Below the pieces are notes generated by a model, which was not told where the DNA came from, did not search any database, and was given only the letters and a program-made list of their open reading frames with translations. This document shows, one piece after another, positions 16,050-24,137 of a stretch of 64,000 nucleotides of DNA (positions within the stretch are counted from its first letter, which is position 1; each line of letters opens with the position of its first letter). The stretch comes from Stutzerimonas stutzeri TS44 (GTDB taxonomy: Bacteria > Pseudomonadota > Gammaproteobacteria > Pseudomonadales > Pseudomonadaceae): NCBI GenBank assembly GCA_000263395.1, contig AJXE01000008.1, forward strand, positions 1 to 64,000, given 5' to 3'. A program made the translations under genes and the position numbers.

Positions 16050-16657
16050 GCTTCCCTCGCGTCCCTTTCGATACGCCTTACTTCGATCCAACCGGCCTCG
16101 GCTTCGCGCCGCCGAAACTGGCGGGCCTTGTGTGGCGCGCCCTCACCATCGTCACGATCTGCTTTGACCCGCAGGAACGCGAAGCGCTGTTTATCAACGC
16201 TGACGGTTATGTCGTGCCGCTGGAGCCGCACCCGTACGAGCTGCGCCGGCTGCTCGAACGCGCCGTCAGCCGGGAATACGGAAAAGTCTGCGGTACCGGC
16301 CAGTTTGCGATGCGCGAAGCGCGCCTCGGCGTGCTGCGCAACCAAGGCTTGCTCAAGCGCTGGGTGGTTTACCACCTGGAGCAACCCGCGCACTACGCCA
16401 ACGAGCCAGCCGCTTGGCAAGGCTATGTGGAAAGCGAGCTGACCGAGGAACAGCGCGGCATCGAGGCGACGACCGAGGCAATGGCACACCTGGTGCGCGT
16501 GCCCTGGGCAGAGCCGTGCGCGCCGGATGTGCTTGAGGACCGCCGCGCCGAGCTGATGGCGCAGTACCGCCGCCGCAAGGCTGAAAACGATGCCGTAAAC
16601 GCCTGGCTTCGCGGTGATGTGCCCGCGGCGCCGCTACTGCAAGCACTCGCCGGCTGA
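16046..16657 (+). CDS. Conserved-looking hypothetical protein of the element
   Basis: A 203-residue protein translated from ATG 16046, overlapping the preceding stop by 4 nt. The sequence is hydrophilic and charged, with LVWRALTIVTICFD near the N-terminus and a helical, basic second half; no signal peptide. I do not recognise a domain. Its operon position between AlpA and the replication genes suggests a role in element regulation or replication. The reading frame and overlap make it a real gene. Confidence 0.65.
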   Translation: MSFPRVPFDTPYFDPTGLGFAPPKLAGLVWRALTIVTICFDPQEREALFINADGYVVPLEPHPYELRRLLERAVSREYGKVCGTGQFAMREARLGVLRNQGLLKRWVVYHLEQPAHYANEPAAWQGYVESELTEEQRGIEATTEAMAHLVRVPWAEPCAPDVLEDRRAELMAQYRRRKAENDAVNAWLRGDVPAAPLLQALAG

Positions 16658-16675
16658 GCGGGCCACAAACAAAAA

Positions 16676-16699
16676 CGCCCCCGGCTGCAACCGGAGGCG
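16676..16699. terminator. Hairpin after the AlpA operon segment
   Basis: CGCCCCCGG-ctgcaa-CCGGAGGCG forms a stem with one mismatch, flanked on the left by an A-run. As a minus-strand signal it reads stem plus TTTTTG, a terminator. On the plus strand it lacks a U-run and may only slow transcription or protect the mRNA end. Confidence 0.4.
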
Positions 16700-16865
16700 T
16701 AGGAGAAAACAGATATGCACGCCGAATCTATGCCATGCCCGGTGTTCGCGCAAGCCTTGCGGGCGCTCGAAGGGCTTGCACGCCTCCTGACGGGGCGCTA
16801 CAGTCTGCCCGTCGCTGCCAATTCAGCGACCGGGTTTGGCGACCCGATCAGACAAAGGCGCACAG

Positions 16866-16897
16866 GCGCCCACCATCCCATTGCTGGCGCTTTTTTT
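16866..16897 (+). terminator. Terminator-like hairpin with T7 run before the structured RNA
   Basis: GCGCC (16,866-16,870) and GGCGC (16,886-16,890) form a short stem followed directly by seven T. This is weak by stem length but has the right form. It may end or attenuate transcripts in the immunity region. Confidence 0.4.
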
Positions 16898-16918
16898 GTG
16901 CTCGCAATGCCGTGTTAT

Positions 16919-16993
16919 GGCGGCCGTGCGCGGGAGACCTTCGGGTCTGCCGGGTTCCTTTGTCCCCGGTTCGCCAACCTGCGCACGGCTGCC
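16919..16993 (+). ncRNA. c4-like structured RNA (phage immunity RNA type)
   Basis: A 13-bp outer stem (GGCGGCCGTGCGC, 16,919-16,931, with GCGCACGGCTGCC, 16,981-16,993; one G-U pair) encloses two hairpins. These are AGACC-TTCG-GGTCT (16,935-16,948, a stable UUCG tetraloop) and CCGGG-loop-CCCGG (16,950-16,969). This layout and the sequence around the second hairpin are what I remember of the c4 antisense RNA motif of P1/P4-like phages, which controls downstream translation. A GTTTGGCGAC repeat flanks it (16,834 and 17,004), with partly complementary TCGCCAAC at 16,971. A 169-codon 'Ash-like' frame crosses this region and is probably not translated. Confidence 0.6.
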
Positions 16994-17050
16994 ACCCATA
17001 ATCGTTTGGCGACGGTTCGTGGCAGCTCCACCGACAAAGGAGCACCACCC

Positions 17051-17224
17051 ATGAAGCACCCGCACGCCCTCAATCCGTCCGCAATTCAGCAACACGCCGC
17101 CGCCCTGAAGGCCCGCGCCTTCGCCGCGCTGCGCGCTGATTCCTCCCTTTCCGTTCGCCTGCGCCGCTACAACGAAGCAATGGCCAAGGCCCGCACCCTT
17201 GAAGCGATCGGGGGTGAGCAATGA
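17051..17224 (+). CDS. Small hypothetical protein
   Basis: A 57-residue protein from ATG 17051, chosen because AAAGGAG lies about 10 nt upstream. The same frame is open back to 16,715 through the structured RNA, but those upstream codons look non-coding. The product is basic and helical (LRRYNEAMAKARTLEAIGG); family unknown. Its stop overlaps the next ATG (ATGA), so it is the first member of the replication-gene cluster and the most likely target of control by the upstream RNA. Confidence 0.55.
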   Translation: MKHPHALNPSAIQQHAAALKARAFAALRADSSLSVRLRRYNEAMAKARTLEAIGGEQ

Positions 17225-17445
17225 GCAGCCTCAATCAGTTGGTCATGACGCACGGCGACCAGATGATGAGCGCCGGCTATGCGCTGGAAACTCTTGCCGA
17301 TCTGCTGGGCGGCGACGGGAGCGAACATCATCTGTCAGCGCAGGACCTGAACGGCCTTCGTCACGCCGTGCGTGCCATCGGCTGCTATGCACTGGCGGCC
17401 GGCGCAGAGCTACACCAAGCGGCGAGCCAAGGGGGTGCCCTATGA
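17221..17445 (+). CDS. Small hypothetical protein
   Basis: A 74-residue, alanine/leucine-rich helical protein (MSSLNQLVMTHGDQ...). It overlaps the genes on both sides by 4 nt (ATGA at 17,221 and 17,442). No known domain recognised; the overlap pattern is the main evidence that it is translated. Confidence 0.6.
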   Translation: MSSLNQLVMTHGDQMMSAGYALETLADLLGGDGSEHHLSAQDLNGLRHAVRAIGCYALAAGAELHQAASQGGAL

Positions 17446-17714
17446 GCGCCACCCGACTTCGCACCGAGGCGCAGGACTTTTGCCACTTCCAGCGTGGCGC
17501 GCTTTTCTCGGTCAACGAGGGCTTCGACGTGATCGATGCCCTTGAGCATGCATCCTGTCTGCTCGATATCGCGAACAAGCTCACCTTGAACGTCGCCTGC
17601 GACACAGCCGGCTCTAACGAGGCGCATGCGGCGCAGTACCTGAGCGAGATGGCCAAGGCACTGGTTGATGCGTGCATTGGCGGCGCCATTTCCGGCAAAA
17701 GGGGTGGCGTATGA
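17442..17714 (+). CDS. DUF3077-like small protein
   Basis: A 90-residue protein with the pattern LFSVNEGFDVIDALEHASCL, then an AAQYLSEMAKALVDA tail, that I associate with the Pseudomonas DUF3077 family of unknown function. Start ATG 17442 has GGGGG upstream and overlaps the previous stop. The same family occurs singly in Pseudomonas genomes, so this may be host-derived. No function can be given. Confidence 0.65.
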   Translation: MSATRLRTEAQDFCHFQRGALFSVNEGFDVIDALEHASCLLDIANKLTLNVACDTAGSNEAHAAQYLSEMAKALVDACIGGAISGKRGGV

Positions 17715-18046
17715 GCAAGGCAACGACCTATTACATAGCCGAATTAGTTGGGGCCGTCGAAGGTCATGCGCTGTTTGGCGTGGCCACGCTGCTTGCTGAA
17801 GCCCTGAGCTTTCCGCTTGAACGCATAGGGCATATGCCGCTGGAGGGCGGTAGAACCGGCGTGCTGGTGTTGTGGGAAATCGCCACCTGTGAAGCTGGCG
17901 CTAAGCTCAAGGCCGATACCGTCCGCAAGCAACTTGCATCGCGCGGTGGCCCCATGCTGGAAGGGATTGGCCCGTCTCAGCTGCATCTGTACGTAACGGA
18001 TGAATGGCAGCCAATCGCAAGTAGCCTGGGCGGAGGTATTCAATGA
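17711..18046 (+). CDS. Hypothetical protein upstream of the primase
   Basis: A 111-residue protein from ATG 17711, overlapping the DUF3077 stop and, at its end, the primase ATG (ATGA at 18,043). Mixed alpha/beta composition, no signal peptide, no recognised motif. Co-translation with the primase suggests an accessory replication or regulatory role. Confidence 0.6.
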   Translation: MSKATTYYIAELVGAVEGHALFGVATLLAEALSFPLERIGHMPLEGGRTGVLVLWEIATCEAGAKLKADTVRKQLASRGGPMLEGIGPSQLHLYVTDEWQPIASSLGGGIQ

Positions 18047-20892
18047 AGACGCCCCGCGACGATAAGCCAAAGCTCCCCACGTTTGCCGAGGTCAAGCGCG
18101 CCGCACACCAAGCGATTAACCGGGTGCTGGCGCACTGGTTGCCCAATGGCAAGCTGGTGGATGGCAACAAGGAATACACCGCGCCCAACCCGACCCGCGC
18201 GGACAAGCATGCCGGCTCACTGAAGGTGAACATCGGAAAGGGCACCTGGTGCGACTTCGCGACCGGCGACAAGGGCGGCGATCTGATTGATTTGGTGCAG
18301 TACCTGGACGGCGGCACCCATATCGACGCCTGCAACAAGCTGGCTGACTTCCTCAACGTCACGGCTGGCGGCCAGCCAACGCCGGAAACGACCAGCAGCA
18401 AGGCACCGGAATGGGTGGCGATCCAGCCCATACCGGAAGCCGCCATGTCGAAGATTCCGTACAAGCACCGCACCCACGGCAAGCCCTCGAAGGTGTGGAT
18501 CTACCGCGACGCTACCGGCGCGGCGCTGATGGTGCTGTATCGCTTCGACCTTGGAGCGGACGCAAACGGCAAGCTGAAAAAGGCGTTCGCGCCGCTGACC
18601 TGGTGCCGCTGTTCGTCCGATCAGTCCTTCCAGTGGCGCTGGCTGGGGCTGCCCGAACCGCGCCCGCTGCTGCGTCTGGATGAACTGGCGCAAAAGCCCG
18701 CTGCGCCGGTGGTGCTATGCGAAGGCGAGAAGTCCGCCGATGCCGCCGCCGAGCTGCTGCCGCACTACGTCGCGACCTGCTGGCCGAACGGAGCGCAGTC
18801 CCACCACAAGGCAGACTTTGCGCCGCTGGCCGGACGCGATGTGCTGCTCTGGCCAGATAACGACGCGGGCGGGCTGAGCTGCATGCAAGCCATCGCCGGC
18901 CAGCTCCAGCAGCTTGGCGCTACCGTTCGCACGGTTGCAATCGAGACATTCGCACCGGCAGACGGCGAAGACGCAGCCGACGCTCTAGCCGCTGGCTGGA
19001 CCGCCGAACGGCTGGCAGAGCTGGAGGCCAGCGGACGCCTGTTCGCCAAGGCTGACATAGCCCCGATGCCGACGCAGGCGGAAAAGCCAGCTGCCGCGAA
19101 GAAGGACGCTCGCAAGCCAAAGCAGGCAAGTCGGTCGGGCGGGTTCAAGGTGAAAGCCGATGGCGTGTACTTCGCCGGCGAAGATGGCGAGTCTCGGATG
19201 GTCTGCTCACGCTTGGAAATCCTGGCTCGCACCCGCGACGAGAAGGGCCATAGCTGGGGCCTGCTGGTTGAGTTCGATGACCCGGACGGGGCGCCCAAGC
19301 GCTGGAACATTCCGGCGCGCTGCATGGCCGGCGAGTTCTCGAAAGAGGTGCTTGGGCCGCTGGTTGATATGGGGCTGCGCCTGGCGCCGACCCGCGACGT
19401 GCGCCATTCCCGCAACGACCTGCAGAGCTATCTGCAGAGCTACGACAGTGGTGAGCGGGCGCGGCTGGTTAGCCGTCTTGGCTGGCACGGCGCGGCCTTT
19501 CTGCTGCCCGATCAGCAGATTGGCAGCAGCGATGAACGCCTGCACTTCTACGAAGCCGGCGCGCAGCTCCCACCGATCAGCCAGGGCGGCACGCTTGAGG
19601 AGTGGCAGCAGCATATTGGCGCGCTGTGCGTGGGTAATCATCGGGTCGCCTTTGCGGTGTGCATCGCGCTGGCGGGGCCGCTGCTGCATCTGCTGGGCTT
19701 GGAGTCGGGTGGCTTTCACTTCTACGGCGTGAGTTCCAGCGGCAAAAGCACGACCGGGCGCGTGGCGTGCTCGGTGTACGGCCCGCCTGCGTTCGAACGC
19801 TCGTGGCGCTCGACAGACAACGCGCTTGAATCCATCGCGGCGGCGCACTCGGACGGGCTGTTGGTGCTCGATGAAATCAGCCAGTGCGACCCGCGCATCG
19901 TCGGCGAAACCGTGTACATGCTGGGCAATGGCATCGGCAAGGCCCGCGCCAATGACCGGGGCCAGTCGGGCCGGCAGGTACAGGAATGGCGCTTGCTGTT
20001 CCTCTCCAGCGGGGAATACACCCTGGCGCAGCACATGGCCGAGGCGAACAAGGAGCTGAAGGCCGGTATGGATATTCGGATGCTCGCCGTCCCTGCCGAC
20101 GCCGGCAAGGGCCTCGGCGTGTTCGACACGCTGCATGACTTCGACAGTGGGCAGGCGTTGGCCGACGAGCTGAAAGCGCGGGTGGGCATGTACTACGGCA
20201 CGCCGCTGCTGGCCTTCCTGGTGGCGCTGTGCAATCCGGCCAAGCAGCGCGGCTATCTATCCATCATCCGGCGAAGCCTTGAGCAGTTCGCGCGCGAAGC
20301 GCTGCCGGCCAGCGCAAGCGGGCAGGCGCACCGCGCCGCTACTCGATTCGGGCTGGCTGCCGTGGCCGGTGAACTGGCGACGGGCCTTGGCGTCACGGGC
20401 TGGCCTGAGGGCACCGCAACGGCTGCGGCGCGCGCCTGTCTGGACGCTTGGCTGGCTGAGCGTGGCGGCGCTGGAAACCTCGAAGGTGAAGCCATCGTGC
20501 AACGGCTGCGCCTGGTGGTGGAGCGCTATGGCGAAAGCCGCTTCACGCGCTGGGACGGTATCGCCGCGAAAACCGATGACCACGCCCCGCGCACAGGCGA
20601 CCGCCTGGGCTTCCGCCGAACGATAGAACACGGCTGCGGCGATCAGCTTTATACCAGCGTGACCTATTACTTCCTTGCAACGGCCTGGCGTGACGAAGTG
20701 TTCAAGGGCATGAACTTGCGCAACGTGAATCGGGAGTTGGTCAGCCGGGGGATTCTTGAGCGTGGAAGCGACGGCAAGGCAGCACAGGCACTGACGCTGC
20801 CTGGTATGCCCAAGAGCCGGGCCTATGTGGTTAGCGCGAGCGCACTACTTACCGATGCAGCCGGGGCCGAGGCTGAGCAAATAGCCGCCTGA
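18043..20892 (+). CDS. Toprim/DUF927 primase-helicase (replication initiator)
   Basis: A 949-residue protein. The N-terminal region has Cys/Asp features (GTWCDFATGDKGGDLIDLV) like phage primase zinc/DNA-binding modules. A Toprim segment follows, with VVLCEGEKSADAA (about 223) and LLWPDNDAGG (about 270). The C-terminal DUF927 helicase-like ATPase has Walker A GVSSSGKSTT (about 561) and Walker B LLVLDEISQCD (about 606). It corresponds functionally to the alpha protein of phage P4: origin recognition, priming and unwinding for the excised element. The two inverted iteron clusters are its probable DNA targets. Start ATG 18043 overlaps the previous gene. Confidence 0.9.
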   Translation: MKTPRDDKPKLPTFAEVKRAAHQAINRVLAHWLPNGKLVDGNKEYTAPNPTRADKHAGSLKVNIGKGTWCDFATGDKGGDLIDLVQYLDGGTHIDACNKLADFLNVTAGGQPTPETTSSKAPEWVAIQPIPEAAMSKIPYKHRTHGKPSKVWIYRDATGAALMVLYRFDLGADANGKLKKAFAPLTWCRCSSDQSFQWRWLGLPEPRPLLRLDELAQKPAAPVVLCEGEKSADAAAELLPHYVATCWPNGAQSHHKADFAPLAGRDVLLWPDNDAGGLSCMQAIAGQLQQLGATVRTVAIETFAPADGEDAADALAAGWTAERLAELEASGRLFAKADIAPMPTQAEKPAAAKKDARKPKQASRSGGFKVKADGVYFAGEDGESRMVCSRLEILARTRDEKGHSWGLLVEFDDPDGAPKRWNIPARCMAGEFSKEVLGPLVDMGLRLAPTRDVRHSRNDLQSYLQSYDSGERARLVSRLGWHGAAFLLPDQQIGSSDERLHFYEAGAQLPPISQGGTLEEWQQHIGALCVGNHRVAFAVCIALAGPLLHLLGLESGGFHFYGVSSSGKSTTGRVACSVYGPPAFERSWRSTDNALESIAAAHSDGLLVLDEISQCDPRIVGETVYMLGNGIGKARANDRGQSGRQVQEWRLLFLSSGEYTLAQHMAEANKELKAGMDIRMLAVPADAGKGLGVFDTLHDFDSGQALADELKARVGMYYGTPLLAFLVALCNPAKQRGYLSIIRRSLEQFAREALPASASGQAHRAATRFGLAAVAGELATGLGVTGWPEGTATAAARACLDAWLAERGGAGNLEGEAIVQRLRLVVERYGESRFTRWDGIAAKTDDHAPRTGDRLGFRRTIEHGCGDQLYTSVTYYFLATAWRDEVFKGMNLRNVNRELVSRGILERGSDGKAAQALTLPGMPKSRAYVVSASALLTDAAGAEAEQIAA

Positions 20893-20981
20893 TAACCCGG
20901 AGCTGCATAGGAGTGCGCCGGCCCCGCTTGGGCTTGGCCAGCCCCTTAAACCATCAATTCCTACCTATCTGGAAGTGCACA

Positions 20982-21590
20982 ATGAAAATCAAGAAAGAGC
21001 ATCAAGACAGCCTCAACACTGCTCTAGAGGCTGTACAGGCAGCAGCTGAAGAAGTTGCCCGCGTTGAAACTCGCCGCCAAAGCGTTACGGCGCGCATGGA
21101 TGAACTGCGCGAACAGGCAGCCGGTTATATCGATCGCGCCAAACAGGCGGAAACTCAGGCCGCCAATGACCTGGCCGCCGCTATCGCCAGCGACGCCCCC
21201 CCCGAAACCCTGAAGGTATTGGAGGACCGCATGGCAGCCGCAACGTCTGCACTTGCCGAAGCCCAGAAAGGAGAGGCAGACGGCACGAGTCTCCTCGATG
21301 CGCTGGCGAAGCAAGTGGAGGCGCTTACTGCCAAGCTGGACGAGGCAGCCGAGGGCCACCGGGTTGCAAAGTTGAAAGCCGACCGGGCGCAGATTGCGGT
21401 CTTGTCTGAGCAGTGGAACGAACTGGTCAAGCTCATGCTACCCATTGGCGCTGAGCTGGCTGGACTGCTGCCAGGCGATAGCGGCTACTACCGAACCCAC
21501 GAGATGAAAATCCCGAACTTCGTAGGCGATGGCTACTTCACCCGCCGCGATCTTCTTGACGCTGGCAAGTCGGTGCCGGTACAGCAATGA
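20982..21590 (+). CDS. Coiled-coil hypothetical protein
   Basis: A 202-residue protein whose first 150 residues are a charged alanine/glutamate-rich heptad pattern (coiled coil), followed by a short globular end (GYYRTHEMKIPNFVGDGYF). ATG 20982 has GGAAG about 7 nt upstream; it lies 89 bases after the primase stop. Similar coiled-coil proteins accompany satellite replication genes, but I do not recognise a named family. It overlaps the next gene by 4 nt. Confidence 0.65.
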   Translation: MKIKKEHQDSLNTALEAVQAAAEEVARVETRRQSVTARMDELREQAAGYIDRAKQAETQAANDLAAAIASDAPPETLKVLEDRMAAATSALAEAQKGEADGTSLLDALAKQVEALTAKLDEAAEGHRVAKLKADRAQIAVLSEQWNELVKLMLPIGAELAGLLPGDSGYYRTHEMKIPNFVGDGYFTRRDLLDAGKSVPVQQ

Positions 21591-21916
21591 GCACCCGTTA
21601 TCGCGCCTGCATCCGTCGCCTGCTGCGCAATGGATTCGAGACCCGGCAAGGCCATACCGTTATCTGGCAAGCCATCTGCTGGGATGCCATGAAGGCAGGC
21701 GCGGACCACGCCGTGATTCGCCCACTGTCGACCGAAGCTCGTGCGGCATGGGTGAAGGGTGTTCTTTCTAAGGAGTACCCGGATCGAAGCTATGAGGCGT
21801 TCAGCTACCTGCTGGCCGATACGGTTGATGCTGAGCAGCTGTCCGCCTTCGAATCAATGGCAGTGGATGCGATCACCCGTATGGAGCTGGCGCAGCGCTA
21901 CGCTAACCACGCCTGA
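21587..21916 (+). CDS. Hypothetical protein, last gene of the element operon
   Basis: A 109-residue protein (MSTRYRACIRRLLRNGFETR...). Basic N-terminus, helical C-terminal half, no membrane segment. It starts at an ATGA overlap with the coiled-coil gene, and a strong terminator follows 15 bases after its stop. Family unknown. Confidence 0.6.
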   Translation: MSTRYRACIRRLLRNGFETRQGHTVIWQAICWDAMKAGADHAVIRPLSTEARAAWVKGVLSKEYPDRSYEAFSYLLADTVDAEQLSAFESMAVDAITRMELAQRYANHA

Positions 21917-21930
21917 AGCTGTTCAACTGC

Positions 21931-21963
21931 AACCGCTGGCGAGCTCAACGTCAGCGGTTTTTT
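21931..21963 (+). terminator. Rho-independent terminator of the element operon
   Basis: AACCGCTG (21,931-21,938) pairs with CAGCGGTT (21,952-21,959), followed by a run of T to 21,963. It ends the AlpA-to-primase transcript just before the right iteron cluster. Confidence 0.85.
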
Positions 21964-22018
21964 ATTGTCTTCCCGGCACATTCTGTGTCCGAAGTGTTCC
22001 GCTTTCCCGCACTACCAC

Positions 22019-22141
22019 GGAACACCATAGGTGTTCTGAACACCAAGTGTTCCGCCTGAGCTGTGTTTGTGTTCCTTCTCTACAGGCCGCGCCATCACTG
22101 GCTTTCAGAGTTTTAGGAACACCAAGAACACCAAGAACACC
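22019..22141 (-). repeat. Right 123-bp iteron cluster, inverted copy
   Basis: The reverse complement of this segment matches 14,451-14,573 over its full 123 bp without gaps (15 mismatches by hand). It contains GGTGTTC/GAACACC units, including three at 9-nt spacing at its right edge (22,116-22,141). An extra GTGTTCC lies outside at 21,994. The paired, inverted placement around the replication operon suggests an origin plus a second cis-required region. Confidence 0.85.
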
Positions 22142-22360
22142 GGATATATCTAGAAACTAGACTCACGTCCCCTACACCCCGACTATCAGGCAGCCAGCAG
22201 CGTGGGCGTGCGCTAGGCGTGCTTTACGATCCGACTCCACGCCGAAGGCACAGGCGCCAGACTCACCACCTCAGGCAAGCAGCGGGGGCCCCTGGACAGA
22301 TGGGCAAGGTACGGGTAATTCGCGCCCCGCTTTTTGGCTAGTGGCTGAACCTGCAACTTA

Positions 22361-22404
22361 GTTAACTGGTTAAACGGGTTAACACTGCAATGCAGAGGTT
22401 AACC
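22361..22404. repeat. GTTAAC repeat cluster
   Basis: GTTAACTGGTTAAAC (22,361-22,375), GGGTTAAC (22,376-22,383) and the palindrome GGTTAACC (22,397-22,404) give three or four copies of a GGTTAA(A/C) unit. Spaced repeats near an element end suit an excisionase/AlpA binding array. Confidence 0.5.
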
Positions 22405-22513
22405 ATTAGAATTTCTCATAGACGATCCAGCCCACCGCCCCCTTGGTGGCCCGTGATGGAGACCTCGCGATGACTCATGAATCAAGCGAATAAGGGGCAA
22501 GCAGGCCCCGCCC

Positions 22514-22533
22514 TGTATGCCAGCGTGTATGCC
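22514..22533. other. Candidate integrase arm-type site, right end
   Basis: TGTATGCCAGCGTGTATGCC differs by one internal base from the pair at 13,135-13,153, in the same orientation. A further single unit (CTGTATGCCAGC) lies at 22,688-22,699. Confidence 0.5.
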
Positions 22534-22819
22534 TTGGCAATCGTGAATTTGAAAACCTTATACAGATCAATCACTTCCAGAACAGGTTAGAGGCCCGCCG
22601 GAGCGCCATCTCTTCTTCGCGCCATCACGTCTTTCCCACAGGACTTCGCCGGTTCTGCTCCCGAACCGGTCAGCCTCGCAAAATCCCCTGTATGCCAGCC
22701 AGCGGGCACTGCTCCCAGCGCTATTTATCGGCGACTTTTCGCCTGCGCCAAGCGTGTACCCAAACCGTGCCGCACAGCCTGTTCTAGTGCCGTGTCTTGG
22801 CAACTACGCGATTGCACAC

Positions 22820-23257
22820 CTAACTCCCGGCCCGTACCGCCTTTTCCTGCAGGCGCTGGGTGAATCGGCCCAGGTCGATGATTGCCCGGCGATGCGTGCC
22901 CTCGCCAATGACGCCGTGTTCGTCCCGACACTGCACGTTGAACAGCAGCGCCTTGCCCTCGATGCCGACGAGTTCGACGGTAGCCGTCACCGTCATGCCC
23001 ACCGGGGTGGCGGCGGTGTGGCTCATGTCGACATGGGTGCCCACGGTCCGTTGTTCAGGCGTGAGGAATGGGCGCAGTCCTTCGATGCAGGTCTGCTCCA
23101 TGAAGCCGATCATCATCGCCGTGGCCAGCACGGGCGGCATGTCGGCGAATCCCGACCAGGTCGGTTCCACCTCGGGAACGCTGTGGCGCGCGGCCACGGT
23201 CAGTGTTGCGCTATGGCGCAGGCCGATGGATAGCGAGGTGCAGGTTGGGTTGTTCAT
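22820..23257 (-). CDS. Thioesterase-like (hot-dog fold) protein
   Basis: A 145-residue single-domain hot-dog protein resembling the FlK/4HBT-like acyl-CoA thioesterase group: PTWSGFADMPPVLATAMMIGFMEQ..., then VGTHVDMSHTAATPVGM and DEHGVIGEGTHRRAIID. Start ATG 23257 (MNNPTCTSL) overlaps the stop of the methyltransferase gene (ATGA). Likely hydrolyses a small acyl-CoA; substrate unknown. This is the first chromosomal gene right of the element. Confidence 0.78.
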   Translation of the reverse strand: MNNPTCTSLSIGLRHSATLTVAARHSVPEVEPTWSGFADMPPVLATAMMIGFMEQTCIEGLRPFLTPEQRTVGTHVDMSHTAATPVGMTVTATVELVGIEGKALLFNVQCRDEHGVIGEGTHRRAIIDLGRFTQRLQEKAVRAGS

Positions 23258-24009
23258 AGGCGTCCGATTCTCATGTTGATGGGCCAGCAAATTGCGTGCT
23301 TGCTCGCCGGGTCGCCCCAGCGGTCGGCGATGTCGCTGGCGAAGCGCTGCAGGATGTCCTCCCGCCCGGCTTCCCGTGCGTGGCGCACGGCGGACCAAGT
23401 GGCGATGTAGCCGAGAAACTCCGTCAGGTTCCAGTCGAGACGGATCGCCAGGGCCGGCGGCGCCAGCGGTGCGAACGGGAAATCGAGGGTGGCGTAACCG
23501 CTATCCACCAGCCGCCGCTCGGCCGGCCAGTAGGGGCCGATCTGGTGCCAGTAGAACTGCTGGAAGCGCGCGTCCAGGCCTTCATCCAGGCGCAGGACGC
23601 CATAGCTGATCAGGGCCAGGACGGCACCGGGCCTGGCGATGCGCCGCACCTCGGTATAGAAGGCCGGCAGATCGAACCAGTGCGCGGCCTGCGCGGCGGT
23701 GACGAGGCTGGCGCTGTGCTCCGCCAGCGGCATCCGTTCGGCGGGCGCGCAGCGATAGTCGATATTGGCCCGGGGCGTGGCATGCGCCACCTGGTCGGCA
23801 CTCGGGTCCAGGCCGACGACGGCGCTGAAATGCTCCGCCAGTTGCGCGGTGAGCTGGCCGTTGCCGCAGCCGACATCCACGGCCAGGGCGGTATCGGGCG
23901 CCACCGAGGCCAGGTAGGCGGCGAGTTCGGCGGGATATTGCGGCCTGAACCGCGCATAAGCCTGGCCGCCCTGATCGAACCAGTTTTTCAATCTGCTGGA
24001 ACTGCTCAT
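23254..24009 (-). CDS. Class I SAM-dependent methyltransferase
   Basis: A 251-residue methyltransferase. Motif I is DVGCGNGQLT near residue 45, and the post-I acidic region VVGLDPSADQV and motif AAQAAHWFD are also present (methyltransferase-11 type, similar to plant and fungal S-adenosylmethionine-dependent small-molecule methylases). Start ATG 24009 (MSSSSRLKNWFD). Translationally coupled to the downstream thioesterase gene. Substrate unknown. Confidence 0.85.
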   Translation of the reverse strand: MSSSSRLKNWFDQGGQAYARFRPQYPAELAAYLASVAPDTALAVDVGCGNGQLTAQLAEHFSAVVGLDPSADQVAHATPRANIDYRCAPAERMPLAEHSASLVTAAQAAHWFDLPAFYTEVRRIARPGAVLALISYGVLRLDEGLDARFQQFYWHQIGPYWPAERRLVDSGYATLDFPFAPLAPPALAIRLDWNLTEFLGYIATWSAVRHAREAGREDILQRFASDIADRWGDPASKHAICWPINMRIGRL

Positions 24010-24137
24010 TGATCGACTCCCTGCGTCTTGCCGAGCTTGATGCGCGTCAGGCCGGTGACGAACAACATTAGCGCTAGTGTATGTAGCCCCCAATCCCGCT
24101 GGCCCGGGCCGGCCAGACAGGCGGCCGCCTGATCCAT

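Larger units (their letters stand above)
22142..22819. other. Right end of the element: non-coding, repeats and presumed att
   Basis: No credible gene in about 680 bases. It contains a cluster of GGTTAAC-type repeats (22,361-22,404) and arm-type sites (22,514-22,533 and 22,688-22,699). The junction with the chromosome must lie between about 22,700 and 22,820, where a conserved chromosomal gene ends. The only short match to the left tRNA fragment that I see is TGCGCCAA (22,744-22,751), too short to define attR. Confidence 0.45.

Noticed and set aside
16715..17050. N-terminal part of a long 'Ash-like' open frame
   Set aside because: It crosses a terminator-like hairpin and a strongly structured RNA; conservation is better explained by the RNA. 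Only the 3' part from 17,051 has a proper ribosome binding site.
22744..22751. Right attachment core (TGCGCCAA)
   Set aside because: Eight shared bases with the tRNA end are too few to call an att core; kept only as a hint.
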